DNA from: Bursaphelenchus xylophilus
Taxonomy: Eukaryota; Nematoda; Chromadorea; Rhabditida; Aphelenchoididae
Assembly (NCBI GenBank): GCA_904066235.2
Contig: CAJFCV020000004.1
Location: forward strand, 3,596,001 to 3,660,000
Length of the DNA: 64,000 nt
Direction of reading: 5' to 3'
Shown here: piece by piece, positions 48,407 to 59,291 of the stretch
Position numbering within the stretch: the stretch's first letter is position 1
Layout of the letters: each line of letters opens with the position of its first letter
The notes under the pieces: generated by a model
Database searches by the model: none
Told to the model about the DNA's origin: nothing
Seen by the model: the letters and a program-made list of their open reading frames with translations, nothing else
Position numbers and translations under genes: made by a program

Positions 48407-49882
48407 TTAGTATCCTTTTCTATCTCTGAGCTTGGCTCTTCGGATATTTCGTTGCTTATCCGCGTTGGACAGTTGAGTTTTCTAAATTTCAAACAATACT
48501 TTTAAAAAATTTTTTTTTTACTTACTCTCTCATTTTTGGCACTCTTAGATTTGGTCGCTTCTTCCTCAACAGTCACTGGCCCTAGGTCAAACAGCTCTCT
48601 CAGGACTTCATTCCTCGTCAGATGGGTGTTCACGTCTCCTTTGACACATTGACAGAGATAATCGTACAATAATTTTGAGTGGCATCCGCTCAATTCCAAT
48701 CGTTCGGCCTTGTTGAACTTGACGATAGATTCTGGTGGTCTTTCATTGAAAATGGCGTCGATACATTGCCTGAATGTCCACTTCTGCAAACGCTTGTCCT
48801 TCTTGGCGTGACTTTTCGCATAATCCCCACTCATTTCATCCAAAGTGTTCCTGAGTTGGGAATGATTGGGAAAGACAAAGTCCTCATCGATGCTTTGGAC
48901 TGCAAGCTCATACAGAACAGCCAATGACTCTCCAACAGCCACTCTGACATCCACTGAATTCGATACATGGAATGAGCACAGACGAGGCTGAACTTCCTCA
49001 ATGGCATCGGCAATTTGAGCATCATCACTCTGGAAATGGGATAAGTTAATATCGTCGATGTTTATGAACTTTTCCGATCCTAAAAACAAAAAGAAAACAA
49101 CAAAAAAGAACTTACTCTCTCCAAAATCAACGTCCATGAAAAAAGAGAAGCCGCGAACAGATGTGGCAAGTCTGTTGTGGGCTTCATTGAGTACCAAGTT
49201 TGTCGAAGGGCGGCCAAACATTCTCCCCTTTTTACCGGTCGATAACATCCAAAATACGCGGTCAACCCCATCGCTTCAGCAGCTGCAGACCGCACGTCCT
49301 CCGATTTGGCTGGATCGGAGAATAAAGCTATCATGGAATTGAGAACTTGGTCCAATTCTTCTTCTATCTCAAGTCCAAATTGTAAAGCCAAAAGTTGCCC
49401 AAGTTTCAGAGCTCTCAATGATTCCTCAGTAGTGCGTCGAAGATTCTTCTCCACAATATCACAAAGAGTAAGTTTATGCTTGTCAATCGTGTCTGGAATG
49501 TACGAACGGCGAAGAATGGCGACGATATTATCCATGGCTCTACATCGATTATTCACACTGAAAATTAGACTTGTTTCTAAAATTTCAATCAAAAAAGCAT
49601 GCCTAATATTTCGAGCCTCTCACTTTTTATCCAATGCGTTGTCTACCAGCTCACCAAACGAATCGACCGCCAAGAAATCGTCGTTCACATTGAGATCATC
49701 GGAATCTGCCAGAGAATTCTGATAATCCCCTTGAACCGACGACAAAACTGATTCCACATCACTGTTGTCCAAATCACGTGCTCCGGGAGGTTCTAAACAA
49801 AAAAACGTAGGCAAACGTAAAGCAACTTACTCAGACTTCCACTGGAGGGATTATCCTTTTTATTGTTGTTCTTTCTACCCAT
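48407..49882 (-). CDS. Interferon-related developmental regulator (IFRD) family protein, 413 aa
   Basis: Exons on the minus strand: 49882-49831, 49792-49624, 49557-49116, 49029-48526 and 48481-48407. IFRD proteins are ARM-like repeat proteins that act as transcriptional co-regulators and, in some eukaryotes, bind ribosomes. Landmarks: LVDNALDKNVNNR near residue 68 (compare the family's DKNAKTR), the helical repeat region with LFSDPAKSEDVRSAAAEAMG, FSWTLILER, then VDVRVAVGESLAVLYELA (compare NMRIAAGESLALLFELA). The C-terminus KQRNIRRAKLRDRKGY matches the conserved KARSKCRDKRA end, which fixed the frame of the last exon. The N-terminus is Ser/Asp-rich. The family call is secure; which vertebrate paralogue it equals is not. 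Confidence 0.9.
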
Positions 49883-50432
49883 ATTGAATCGATTGAAAGT
49901 TTAAAAAAGACGTCTTCCTGAGTTCATACGAGAAAGGCCTGAAACAACCACACGTAAAGGTCAAAGAGAGTCTAACTAAAAAGGACCGAAACAATCAAAG
50001 AATTTTTTGTAAATCACGTGGCGACTTGAATGTCTGAAACAATATCACGTAAAAAGCAAATAATGGACGTCTATCAAGTAGCGAACACTTTCGAAAGTGT
50101 TCGATTCCGTGAAATTTAGATTTTTTGTAAAAACCGGCTATACAAAAAATCCTTGCCGCGGCTCGTTTTCGTTGCAAAACGTGAAATTTGTTTGGCATAT
50201 CGCAACAAAAAAATTAATCCAGATAAAATAGATCTCATTTATACTTCCTTTCGATGTTTCTTGATATTTACAAGTTTATTTGTCCACTAAATTTTCAATA
50301 CATACATTAGAAACCGATAAAGACTAACCCGAACATGTAAAAGTTTCAGAGAATAATAAGCGATAGTATTGAATAGATTACTTTATAATTACAGAGTAAA
50401 TCACATAGATTAATAGAAATATGGTTCAAACA
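49883..50432. other. Spacer between IFRD and the 157-aa gene
   Basis: Two minus-strand genes lie in tandem here: the IFRD start is downstream of the 157-aa gene's stop by about 550 bp. TTTATT at 50275-50280 (AATAAA on the minus strand) suits polyadenylation of the 157-aa gene. No other feature is seen. Confidence 0.5.
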
Positions 50433-51060
50433 TTACTCAGAGTTACCCTCATTGTGGGAAACATTCTCTTGCTGGTCTTCTGACGATTCGGAAATCTCCT
50501 TATCTTCACCTTCTTCAGTGTCACTCTTGCCACCGAAATCCAAGGTCCGAGCTTTCACTTCATTCTGATACCGACGTTTTAGGATGGCAGAAGGCTGAGA
50601 GCCATGTGATTTGCGATAAGCCAGATTAGAATTGAGCTTCTGCGAACATGGAGACATGATGTTATCACTTGGTGAATGGACATTGATTTGATTTAGGGTT
50701 TTGTGGAGTCTTTGAATTGCTGGAGTCGCTTTGTTGTTCTGAAAGCAGGAAAATTGTCTTAAGAACATGCCACTCGTCTGTAAACTTTTGAATTGCTGAC
50801 AGCACCAAAAGCAAAACACTTGCAGGAAATTTTTCCGATTTTCTGGACATCAATCTAAAGAGAGAACAACAAAAATAACAAAAGAAACTAACCTCAAGAG
50901 AAGTCTTCCGTATCGGAGTCTTCGGCTTTACCGCATCAGTATCCGTGGACAGAAGAGTCTCGGTCGTCTCGTCCAATCCAATAAGGTGATGTTCTCGTTG
51001 TTTCGAGTCTTCATCGATGCTCTCGACTGTGAGGTATTCCTTTGAAGTTTCCGATGTCAT
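50433..51060 (-). CDS. Unidentified Ser/Thr-rich 157-aa protein
   Basis: Exons 51060-50893 and 50738-50433 join in phase 0 (GAG|GTTAGT ... TTTCAG). The protein is polar, with no signal peptide or membrane segment. It has several Ser/Thr-Pro sites (KPKTPIRKTS, KATPAIQ, HSPSDNIMSP) and a basic patch (ILKRRYQNEVKARTLDFG), then an acidic Ser/Glu tail. This pattern fits a nuclear phosphoprotein and possible CDK target, but that is inference; I do not recognise a family. It is divergent from UPF2, with 373 bp between start codons. A different acceptor for exon 2 (near 50850) would open other frames and was judged less likely because it breaks the frame. Confidence 0.65.
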
Positions 51061-51433
51061 AATCTGAACAACAAAACGATAAATAACATGTCAAGCACTA
51101 AAACTACAACTCAGATGCAATTTTACAAAGGGAGAAGTCGGAATGCGCGAAAAAAGTTACAAAAAAAATTTCGAGAATTTCGACGAATTCGAAATGATTT
51201 TTTCGCGCTGAACGATTTCGCTTTGAAGCCCAAAAAATATTGGCATTCTGTTTTATGACATGGAGAATATTTTTGCAAATTTCCTTTCTTTTGTCGTGAT
51301 AAATAGCGGCTGTAACAGTGTTTCCTTTTTCAGAGTTGGTTTTTTCGCGCGAAGTCTACTTCCTTCTCTTTTTTGACTTGAATTGTATATGTTTTAGGTG
51401 CATACGAGTGTAAAAACAGGACAGATCGGTTTG
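51061..51433. promoter_or_regulatory. Divergent upstream region shared by the 157-aa gene and UPF2
   Basis: This 373-bp space lies between two divergent start codons and must hold both promoters unless one transcript starts farther away. TATATGTTTTAG ends at 51399, about 35 nt before the UPF2 ATG, a plausible trans-splice acceptor. No specific factor site is recognised. Confidence 0.45.
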
Positions 51434-54400
51434 ATGGCTTCCGAAGATGATCGAAAGTCTCCCAGGATTGATCCTGCAGTTTGGGTTGAGCAGTTAAAAA
51501 GGAAACGGGAGATCCAATTGAAGAATATAAAGGTATGTTTTTCATTCTTTGTTTTTGCCATTTAGGTACCCAGAAGTTTATTTCCCGTATGTTTCAGTTC
51601 CTACAAGATAATCCGCACTTGGAGGAAGGTCAGATTCGTCGCCTAGATTCGACACTGAAGAGAGTAACTGGGTTCAAGAAGAAAGTCAAGTCTATTGGAT
51701 CAACTGTTTCTCCTGACAGTTTGATCGCAGATCTTTCCAAGTTAAATCTCTCTAACTACATTGATGAGATTGCCCAATGTGTTGTGGACTCCAAAATGAA
51801 AGTTGAGGATCTTGAACCGCTAATTCAATTTTGCGTCGCAGCAGGTCAGATTTATTCTCAATTTTCATCTCACGTGGTTGCGGAATTGAAAAAACAAATG
51901 CCAACAAAGAAGTCTGACACTCTAAAGAATCCAGCGAAACTCCGAGTCGATTTAAAGTAAGGTTTCATTCATTGTCTTCTGATTTTAGATTCCTCTCCGA
52001 CTTGATTATGAATGGAGTCGTGAAGTCCGAAGGAATTCAACTTCTCGGTCAAGTTCTGGGCTACCTTATCCAGACAGATAAGGCAGACCATCTTAACATG
52101 AGTGTGCTGATGCCATTTTGCAAATTCTCCTACTTCGACTGCTCAAATGTTCCTCCTCTGTTCATCTCGTCTTATTGTATAGAAACTAATGACCTGGAAG
52201 CTGATGTTTTGTCGAAGAATCAGAAAGCAGCAATCAAAGGGTTGTTCGGCGAGTATTGGACCTCCCTTGTCGATCATCTGAATGACACGCGGACTAAAAT
52301 GAACGGGTTATTGAAGTTTATAAAGCGTCAAGAGAGGACTCGAGGTATTTACATATTTTTAAATTTTATTGTTTTGAGTTTAGGTGATGCCTCACAGGAT
52401 GATCGGAACAAATATGAAAATTTGAAGAGTCAATTTGATCGCCTTCATGCTCAGGCCACGGAGTTTGCTCCATGGATTGGAAAGGAGGTCCCTGAAATGC
52501 CAGAAGAGCTAAGTGATGATGAGGCCGATAACGCGGAAGCCCGCCGTCTTCATGTTGAATTGTCTGAAGGAAAGCAGTCTTTGTGGCCCGATGATGACAC
52601 GAGAACATTTTATGAGCACTTATGTAGGTCTTGGAATAGGGTTCGGGCTTAGTTTTATATTACTTTAGACTAATTTATGCGGCTTTAGATAATGTGGAAC
52701 ATGCCACTCTGCTAGCTGCTCAAAATACCACTCTGCCAACTGAAGAGGAAAATGAACTTGATGGGGAAGAGATTTCCGAAGAATCAATCGAATCCGAAGT
52801 GGATAATGTCGACATGGAAGAGCTGGAATACCAGGACACCAACGATGAGGCAGAACAAATCCCGGAGCAAGAAACAGAAGAAGCGACGAATGTGGAGGAA
52901 GAAGTGGATACCCCAGCGAATGATGAACGTATGCTGTACTTTTTATATTAGTTATTGGCTTTTAGAAAACTTGTCTCCGTTTTTCCAACCGTCCGGGCCT
53001 TCCACCACGATGGCTGTGTTCTTACAGCGTCTCTCCAATGGAATTAACCGAGAGAGGATTGATGCATGCGCTGTGGAGTTCATCACCAACTTTAATAGAA
53101 GATCCAATCGGAAAAAGTTGATCCAACATTTGCTTAGTGCACCATACGATCGTTTGGACTTGTTGCCGTTTTATTCTAGGTATGTTGGGTCGATATTTGT
53201 CATGTTTGAATGCCTAGGGTTTGGAGATAATTTTTGATATTTTCGGAACTGAAACGATTGGGGAAACCGAAAAGTGTTATTTTTCTTCGATGCAAGTGTG
53301 AAATTAGGATAATCGAGGGTGCTGATTTCGAAAGTTACATTCATTTTTTTGATGGTTGCTTTTTTGTTTAAGTAGTACTCTAAAGTAGTAATTTTTTGAT
53401 TTTTTCATGAATAATACTTTATTTGGGGGTTTTCAATGGTGCTGATTTCAAATCCAAGAAAATGAATAACATTTTTGAAATTGGCAAGGTCGAAAACCCC
53501 CAAATCGAGTATTTGTGAAAAAAATCAAAAAATTACTACTTTACAGTACTACTTAAAGAAAAAAGTCACTATCAAAAAAAAATGAATTTTATTTTCGAAA
53601 TCAGTACCCTCGATTATCCTAATTTCGACACTTGCATCGAAGAAAAATAATACTTTTCGGTTTCCCCAATCGTCCCATTTCCGTTTGAATGCCTAAGGTT
53701 TGGAGATAATTTTCGATATTTTCTAGGTTTATGGCGACCATCAAACCCTCCGTGAAAGAAGTCCCACATCAAGTCTGTAACGGCCTTTTGGAGCGATTCC
53801 GCGCCTTCGCCAGGAAATCCCCGGATATGAAGAAGAGAACCGGCCCTCCAGACCGCTCCCAATGCATCGATGCCAAAGTTCATGTGTCAAAATATGTGGC
53901 CGAGATCGTCAAATTCAAGCTTCTCCCGAAAGCTGAAGGCCTCGCATGTCTGAGAAGCTTGCTGGTTGATCTAAAAGGATACAAAGTGGACATGTTGTGC
54001 GCAATGGTCGAGAGTATGGGGCCTTTCATGTACAAATCGCCGGAAAGTCACGCCAAAATGAAGGTTGTTTTGACTGTGATGAACACAAAGAGCCACAAGA
54101 TTAAGGATTCTCGGCAAAAGGTGGGTTGAAAAAGAATAATTTTATTTTTACTTGATTTTATTTTGACTGGATATTGTTTTTTATGTCATTGTTTTTAGTT
54201 GCTACTCGAGAATGCATACTTTTGCGTTCTTCCACCGGAAGAAGAAATAATCCAAGTGAACAGACGACCCCCCATGGAGGAATATATCAGTAAGAATGTC
54301 CTCACGGGCCACAAACCACTTCGAGTTCTGAGAAGAGTCGACTGGCTGGATAGCGGGATTAGAGGTAACTGACCCAATGATGGAGTAGGATATGATTTTT

Positions 54401-56765
54401 TTCTTTTAGAATTCACTTTGAAGCTCCTCACCGACGCTTGCGGAGTGCCGTTTTCTGGCTTGGAACGACTGGCGAAAGTGGTGAGCGCGTTGTCAGATCA
54501 TCAGCCATGGGTCGGAGTCTACGTTGTGGACGAAGTCCTCGAATTCATAAGATTGGCACTGGAAGTGGAGGACCCAACCCTTCATCAAAGACTCTTCTCA
54601 TCAGTGGTTTACATTGGACAGTTGTTCAATTACACTGTTTGTGGAACCTTGGTGATATTCAAAGTGAGTGATTTGAGATTTGTTTTCTGATTTTTAGGTC
54701 CTGTATCAAGTCATCAGCCTGGGAATTACCACTTCGTATGGAGCTCTGTTGGATTGTGCCTTGAGGGTGAGACGCATTCGGCTGACAATTGAAATGGTCA
54801 AAGTGGTGGGCGAGTTCTTTGGGGATGGGAAATCGAAGGAGAGAATGGACTGCTTCTTGAAGTAAATCGAGATTTTTCCTCAAATTAATATTGGTTTAGT
54901 TACCTTCTCCTCTTTTATTACGACACGAAGAGCTATTGGAGCCAATACACGGAAGAATTGGGAGAATTCCCTCTGGATGTGGACTATGAATTGGAGAAGA
55001 TTTTGAAGAAATTCAGACCAACGGAGAGAGATTCTTTCCCCAAATCCATCGAAGAAGCCAGAGAAGCCGTTCAGGCAATTCAACTTCAGTACAAGGACAA
55101 AGCGGAACAGCTGTTGAGAAGAGGAGAAGCACAAACCATTCACACGGAGACCATTGTAGAAGAGAAACCTCGGAAATTGTTCTGCATTACTGAAGATGAT
55201 GATGAAGAAGGGTAAGACTGTTTGAGAAATGATTTATTCTTCATTTAGAATCATGAAAACGTCCCCACAACAGGCTGAAGAAGAGGCAGAACCCTCTCCG
55301 GTTCAGACCACCTTCAAAAAACAGTTTGATTCTTTTGGCGACGAAGATGAGGAAGAATTGGAAATTAAAAAGGAAAGTGTGGTAACAGAAGAAGATGAGG
55401 ACTTTATGAAAGAATATGAGAGAGTTCTCTCGGAGACCTTCCAGGTAAGGAAAAATCTTTTTTTTTTCTTGGGAAATAGTATTTTGTGGGCAAAGTTTTG
55501 TTTTTTAGACCTCGGTCATCCCAAAGGTACCTGTAATTGATCTCGAAGTCCCACCATCGGCCAGACAGAAGTTCGAAAGGAAAATTACGTTCGGTAAGGA
55601 GTTTTTTTAGTTGTTTTGAATTTGAATTTGAGATATTGGTTGTTTTAAATTTAAATTTCTGATACTGAATGGATCACGGATCTGTAAGGGGGTTTTTTGC
55701 AAGTAACTCGTGAAATAGCGGATCAAAATTAATAAAAATTTGATTTGTGGAGTCATTCCTACTTTTTGGTCGAGCAGTTTTCATCGCCTTATCCCCTCAG
55801 GGAGTCTTACAGTGACGGACCTGATCCAGTGGCAAAAAATGTACCAGTTTGCATTCGGGAAGTATCAAAAATGTAGCAAAATACCTCCCTCTCCAAGTGA
55901 AAAAAGTCCGTTTTGCTCACGGAGGGGGGCGCTTTTGAAATCGGAGTTTTTTCACTTGCAGAGGGAGGTATTTTACCACATTTTTGATACTTCCCGGATG
56001 CAAAGTGGTACGTTTTTTGCCGCTGGATCAGGCCCGTCACTGTAGAAATTCAAGTTTTTCACTGATCCGTTTTTATTTTCGAGAATGAACAATTTCCATG
56101 GTTTTTTGTGAGTAAAACATGTAAATATGAGGTTTGTAGATTGCTGCAACGGTTTTTAATTTAACAGACTCTTCGGCAATCTGTAAGCATAATTTTTTTA
56201 TGCTTTACTCAACTCAAATCAGGAGAGTTTACCGTTTTCGAAGAGAAGAATTAAAATTTTGCAAAATCAGTGAATAACTATAATTTCTAAGACTCCCTGA
56301 GGGGATAAGGCGATGAATATTACTCGTCCAAAAAGAAGGAACTCTGTTGACCCCACAAATGTAATTTTTACTAATTTTGATCCGCTATTTCACAAGTTAT
56401 TTGCCAAGAAACCCCACCAAGTTCGTCTGAGCAGCGCCATGAATTGGCTGACTTTTTTTTGCATTTCAGCAGACGCGAACGAGCCCGCAGAACCAAAAGC
56501 CCGAGAGCCGCAGATGGCCCTGATGACCAGAAAAGGAAACCGAACCATCCTGAAAGCGGTGAATCTGAAATCCTCGGAGGGAATGCAAAACGCCTTGTTG
56601 GAACAGAAAGAGAAGCAAGAGAAAGAACGAAAGGAAATGAAGCACATTACTCTAGCCATGGACGAACGAATGTATCAACAACAAGAAGCGGATCTACTCG
56701 CCAATTCACTCAGCAATATGAGAGTTGTGGGACAGAGGTCACAGAATGGACCGAGCTTGCCATAG
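51434..56765 (+). CDS. smg-3: UPF2 / SMG-3, nonsense-mediated decay factor, 1124 aa
   Basis: Fourteen exons: 51434-51532, 51598-51956, 51989-52344, 52384-52623, 52689-52928, 52966-53179, 53727-54120, 54199-54364, 54410-54663, 54698-54861, 54900-55211, 55249-55444, 55509-55593 and 56470-56765; all phases agree. UPF2 bridges UPF1 and UPF3 in the cytoplasmic NMD complex. It carries three MIF4G domains: the first starts around residue 120 (KLRVDLKFLSDLI), the second includes RLDLLPFYSR and YKSPESHAKMKVV, and the third, which binds UPF3 in other species, includes GVYVVDEVLEFIRLALEV and SKERMDCFL. Acidic linkers separate the domains. The C-terminal UPF1-binding region is present: DEDFMKEYERVL, then MTRKGNR and ITLAMDERMYQQQ. 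Introns range from 32 to 876 nt. Identity is very secure. Confidence 0.96.
53204..53722. mobile_element. Fold-back element with 40-bp direct flanking repeats in UPF2 intron 6
   Basis: Arms about 53244-53436 and 53500-53682 are inverted copies (CGGAA... at the left, ...TTCCG at the right), with a spacer of about 60 bp. They are flanked by near-identical direct repeats, 53204-53243 and 53683-53722, both starting GTTTGAATGCCTA and ending GATATTTT, with two differences. Removing the element and one repeat leaves an intron of about 68 nt, a normal size here. Confidence 0.8.
55700..56412. mobile_element. Inverted-repeat element filling UPF2 intron 13, with a nested MITE
   Basis: Arms about 55700-55809 and 56287-56402 are inverted copies sharing TTTTTGGTCGAG/CTCGTCCAAAAA and CGCCTTATCCCCTCAGGGAG. 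They enclose the MITE at 55810-56042 and about 245 bp of AT-rich DNA. The intron is 876 nt (55594-56469). Confidence 0.75.
55810..56042. mobile_element. MITE with CAGTGACGGACCTGATCCAG termini
   Basis: The left end is CAGTGACGGACCTGATCCAG; the right end is its complement finishing CCGTCACTG. TA flanks both sides, so a TA target duplication is likely, as for Tc1-like elements. The 233 bp fold into one long hairpin (arms about 100 bp). Truncated relatives lie at 59650-59867 and 59940-60108. Confidence 0.8.
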
Positions 56766-57784
56766 AACTTGGAGCAGGTCGACTGGAGAAGTATCGAATG
56801 ATTCGGCGGGCAAAGGATGGGATCAAGCATGGTCGAACGGCTGATAGTGAGTGGAAGTCGGAACAGGGTCGAGGAAGATGGGAACGAGTCTGGAATTGAG
56901 TGCAATGTAAGTCAAGGTTTACGGTGTTTCACTGATAGGATGAGTAGGGAGAAAAAAAAGGTTTATTTACAAGGGAAGTATCCCTAGTGCGATGCTCAGA
57001 TTTTCTTTAAATTTTGCACACACGTTGATCATGAACTAGGTATCAATTGCTGAAAGTTTTAGCTCGCGCTTTGCAAGCGCCGTCGAGATATTGAACGACA
57101 TTTGCCGCCGAGAGAGTACACTAAACGCGGATTGCGGTCAGAGAGAACAACGCTTTTTGGCCGTAACTTTGGCAGTTTCGGATGGAAGAAATAGATTTTT
57201 TGTGGAAATATTGTCCTTTTGGTAGAAATAGATGTGAAACTTTTCGTGCCGAACTTCGGCAAAAAGTCTAAAATGTTCGCCGACTTTCGATCTAAAATTA
57301 TCCGTTGTTTCTGCAAAGCGCGAGCTGGGAGTCTTGCATATATTTTAGAAAAAATTGTTCTAAATCTCTGCCAAGTTTCATCAAAATCTGAGCGTTGCAC
57401 TTGGGGTACTTCCCCTATAAATAAACTTTAAGGACACGGTTGACCCACTTCATATACGATACGACAATTTTTCGTTTTTTTGTAACATATTTTCAGGTGA
57501 GTTGGATCTTTCCCGAGGACTGTCAGTGTCAAAATGCGTTCGAAATTGGGCATTAGATCCGAAACCCGCTAATCCCAAGTGACATAACTTATTCTTGTTT
57601 CCTGATATTTACCTTTTTGTTTTGTTTATTCTTTTTTTTTTTGTTTCGAGATAAAGTATATTTTATTTGTGAGAGGACGTTTTCAAAACATGTGTAAGCT
57701 TTACTGTTGATACTTTACGAAAAGGAATTTGTGTTTTTTATAAGAATTTTGTTTTTGAAGTTGTGTAGTTCCTCCCAAATACAA
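56766..57784. other. UPF2 3' region and intergenic space
   Basis: It contains the UPF2 3' end and a MITE copy (56974-57413). A TTTTCAG at about 57490-57496 may be a 3' UTR splice or trans-splice site. A GTGTAG just before 57770 is the nearest acceptor-like site to the ALG13 start. No other gene is seen. Confidence 0.5.
56974..57413. mobile_element. MITE-like element with GGAAGTACCCCAAGTG termini, copy 3
   Basis: Begins GGAAGTATCCCTAGTGCG and ends CACTTGGGGTACTTCCCC, an inverted pair with a few differences. About 440 bp, in the region between UPF2 and ALG13. Same family as 1074-1507 and 45612-46053. Confidence 0.7.
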
Positions 57785-59291
57785 ATGGGAAAAGTGTGTT
57801 TGGTGACGGTGGGATCGACCAAATTCGACGGATTGATTGATGAAGTGTTGAGACCAGCAGTATTGAAGCGATTAGCCGAGCTGGAATTCGACAGATTGGT
57901 CATTCAGTGTGGAGCTGGAGCGTCTTTTGAGAAGTTTAGTCACAAATCTGTGGTGAAAGAGAATGGAGATCAGAAAATCAGATCGTTAATCGGAGAACAA
58001 AAGACTCTGGAATGGCAAGAATTTGGGATTAATGTAAGCTTTGGAATTAGATCATGCTCCTGTTTTTTCTAAATGAAATTTTTTGCCGTAATATCCCCTC
58101 AGGATTATTTGAAATCCAAGTTTTCCAATGACTTCCCCAAATTATCATTTTTCAATTGGGGTCAGGGACAGTTCAGGTCAAAGATACTATGGATAGCGTC
58201 GGTTCGTCGATGTATGCATGGGGAGGCTAGAGAAGGCTTAGTTAGTAGAAATAATAAGATTGATCGGGTCCTAGCATAGTTTATCACCTGTTTTGAGGGA
58301 TTTTACATGCACTCACATCAATAATGTCTAGATAAAACTTACGGATCTTCGTTTTTTGCCGCAAATTTTGGTCTTTTAGATGTTACAATAACTCAGGGTA
58401 AATAAAAATAACGTTAGTAATAGCTAAAATTAGAAAAAGTAGACATATTGCAAGTCTTCGCCAAGTCTCCGCCGCCCGTCCCACGGCTTTGTGAGGCCTC
58501 GTAGGAACATCCTAGAACCTATTCCGGGTATCCCCTCTCTCTACGCCCCATACCGATCGCAATAACTCAGGGTACAGAGAACTAACGATAGTAATAGCTA
58601 AGACTAGAAAAAGTGGACATATTTCAAGGCTTCGCCAAGTCTCCGCTGACCCTCCGCTGAGCGTCCGCCGACCATCCAACGGCTTTGCCAGGCCTCGTAA
58701 GCAGTTCCTACAAACTTTTTTGGGTATCCACCTTCCCTACGCCCCTTATCGATAGATTTTGTGCTGACCCGAATTGTCATCAACCAGAAAAGTCGAGACG
58801 CGAAAAAAAACTTTGATTTAAACCCCCTGAGAAGATATTCCGACAAAAAAATTAAAAAAATGTGAAGCCCGTAGATCCCTAAAAAATAATGTTTTGATCT
58901 CTTTTATTTCCCCAGTCCTTGGATATCAGAGTATTTTCATATTTTTCAGATCGTCCTCCTCCGATATGTTGACAGTCTGCTCCCTCTAATTCACCTGTCA
59001 AACGTTGTAATCGGCCATGGTGGCGCAGGGACAATCTTGGAAGTGACCCGAGCCAAAAAGACCCTGTTTGTTGTGGTCAACCGCTCGCTGATGTCGGATC
59101 ACCAAACAGAATTGGCTGAGGAATTGGCCAAGACCAGGGATTTGCACTTTGTTTCAGAGCCAAGCGAATTACTGGATGCGTTGAAGAAGGATGTTCATCT
59201 TAATCCCAATGTGGATTTGCCGACGCAAGAAGAGCGACAAAAAATTCTTCGTGGCTTGTATGATAATTGCAATTTTGTAAGAGCTTGGTAA
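57785..59291 (+). CDS. algn-13: ALG13, catalytic subunit of the UDP-GlcNAc transferase, 196 aa
   Basis: Exons 57785-58033 and 58950-59291 join in phase 0. ALG13, with its membrane partner ALG14, adds the second GlcNAc to dolichol-PP-GlcNAc on the cytosolic face of the ER. The N-terminus CLVTVGSTKFDGLI matches the family's VTVGTTSFDDLI. Exon 2 carries the nucleotide-sugar binding motif GHGGAGT at residues 105-111, then VVNRSLMSDHQTELAEELA. The length suits the short, single-domain form, without the extra OTU or Tudor domains of long animal isoforms. The 916-nt intron contains a MITE. The gene symbol follows C. elegans usage and is tentative; the family is secure. Confidence 0.93.
58159..58786. 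mobile_element. MITE with GGGTCAGnGACAnTTC termini, copy 2
   Basis: The left end GGGTCAGGGACAGTTCAGGT and the right end (finishing GAATTGTCATCAACC) are degenerate inverted termini. The inside shares GCATGGGGAGGCTAG, AATAATAAGATTGATCGGGT and TTACGGATCTTCG with 41322-41768. A segment around 58440-58700 is duplicated internally (AGTGGACATAT...TCGCCAAGTCTCCGC twice), which explains the greater length. It lies in the ALG13 intron. Confidence 0.7.

Noticed and set aside
48373..48481. Alternative IFRD C-terminus ending at 48373
   Set aside because: That frame needs a different acceptor phase; the frame ending at 48407 gives the conserved RNIRRAKLRDRKGY terminus.
56766..56899. Extension of UPF2 in another frame to 56899
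   Set aside because: The conserved UPF2 C-terminus is in the frame that stops at 56765; the longer frame is out of phase with the exon 13 junction.
58034..58949. Extra exon in the long ALG13 intron
   Set aside because: The intron holds a MITE and degenerate repeats; joining the outer exons alone gives a complete ALG13 alignment.
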